Source of the DNA: Halobacillus mangrovi
Lineage (GTDB): Bacteria > Bacillota > Bacilli > Bacillales > Halobacillaceae
Length of the DNA: 64,000 bases
Assembly: GCF_002097535.1 (NCBI RefSeq)
Contig: NZ_CP020772.1
Location: 2,294,001-2,358,000 of the forward strand
Direction: 5' to 3'
Shown: positions 63,674-64,000 of the stretch, piece by piece
Layout of the letters: the number at the start of each line of letters is the position of its first letter
Position numbering within the stretch: position 1 is the first letter of the stretch
Notes under the pieces: model-generated
Database searches by the model: none
What the model was told of the DNA's origin: nothing
What the model saw: the letters and a program-made list of their open reading frames with translations, nothing else
Position numbers and translations under genes: made by a program

Positions 63674-64000
63674 TTAAAAATCAAACATAGAAAAACCATC
63701 ATTCATGGACATGTCTGGTTTTTCCACAGTCTCATATGTTATTTCCTCATCCTCGTTATTGCGAAGCTCGATAATGTAATCAAAATCATCCATTTTATAT
63801 TCAGTTTCTTGTACAAAAATATCCGGATGCTCGATTACTTTTGTAGCGGGAAGCCTCATGATTTCCCTTACAAGCTGCCAATGTTTCTCCGTTGCACGTC
63901 TCGCTGAAACAATTCCATCAATGATATACAGATTATCTTCGCTATATTCTTCTTCGATGAGCTGATTACGCACCGTCTGCTTCAGTAACGTACTGGATAC
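63674..64000 (-). CDS. ymfK: YmfK-like DUF3388 protein, 3' part
   Basis: The last 108 codons of a longer gene. The frame is open to the window edge, and the codons there read VSSTLLKQTVRNQLIEEEYS. This continues a family-typical stretch, so the in-frame GTG at 63973 is internal. Conserved pieces are YIIDGIVSARRATEKHWQLV, REIMRLPATKVIEHPD, DDFDYIIELRN and a C-terminal FSMFDF. B. subtilis YmfK (DUF3388, about 260 aa) ends the same way and also lies next to ymfM. Function unknown. rodZ starts about 20 bp after the stop. Confidence 0.9.
   Translation of the reverse strand, partial: VSSTLLKQTVRNQLIEEEYSEDNLYIIDGIVSARRATEKHWQLVREIMRLPATKVIEHPDIFVQETEYKMDDFDYIIELRNNEDEEITYETVEKPDMSMNDGFSMFDF

Overview
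The window looks like chromosome of a low-GC, endospore-forming Bacillaceae, most likely a moderate halophile of the Halobacillus type. The grounds are the sporulation genes (spoVIF, tlp, spoVK, cotE, spoVS, sirA), Bacillus-type gene order, strong SD sequences and many acidic proteins. The genus is an inference from gene content. No tRNA, rRNA, CRISPR array, prophage or intact insertion sequence was seen.

Left part (1-22.7 kb), accessory or variable. It opens with the 3' end of folE2, then yidD, a HesB-like gene, spoVIF, a lone cytochrome P450, several small proteins and an apparent amidase remnant. A pair of oppositely oriented structured repeats (5.28-5.63 kb) and a gene for a six-repeat protein follow. 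Next is a complete assimilatory sulfate reduction and siroheme operon on the minus strand (cysH-sat-cysC-sumT-sirB-sirC-hemD-like-cysJ-cysI). It is headed by a SAM-I riboswitch. A second, divergent SAM-I-type riboswitch on the plus strand precedes a TauE/SafE exporter, so sulfur uptake and export appear to share one methionine-status signal. An acyl-CoA ligase, a translationally coupled SDR / QueA-like / VOC operon, an apparently undescribed structured RNA (about 21.53-21.95 kb) and an autoregulated TetR gene complete this part.

Right part (22.7-64 kb), almost entirely minus strand. It keeps the B. subtilis order, read backwards: yneQ-yneP, tlp, yneN, citB, yneK, ccdC, ccdA, yneF, sirA, tkt, ynzC, yneB, lexA, glnA-glnR, ynbB, hflX, spoVK, hfq, miaA, mutL-mutS, cotE, ricA, miaB, kbl-tdh, spoVS, ymdB, rny, recA, cinA, pgsA, rodZ, ymfK. 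Local departures from that order are a tandem-AAA ATPase beside yneP, an orphan MrpB-like subunit between ccdA and ccdC, a 31-codon membrane peptide in place of yneA, and a LexA-controlled small WYL-type gene next to a csp gene. An XRE regulator with a four-unit, 22-bp-phased operator array is another, and sspO, sspP and cotM are missing between citB and yneK.

Regulatory layers visible in the DNA are SAM-I riboswitches for sulfur, LexA boxes for SOS (lexA, yneA-position gene/yneB/ynzC, recA, the WYL gene), a GlnR box for nitrogen, and palindromic TetR and XRE operators. Most transcription units end in clear intrinsic terminators. The best candidates for undescribed biology are the structured RNA with its 26-bp closing helix, the QueA-like operon, the phased XRE operator array, the miniature YneA-position peptide and the orphan MrpB gene.
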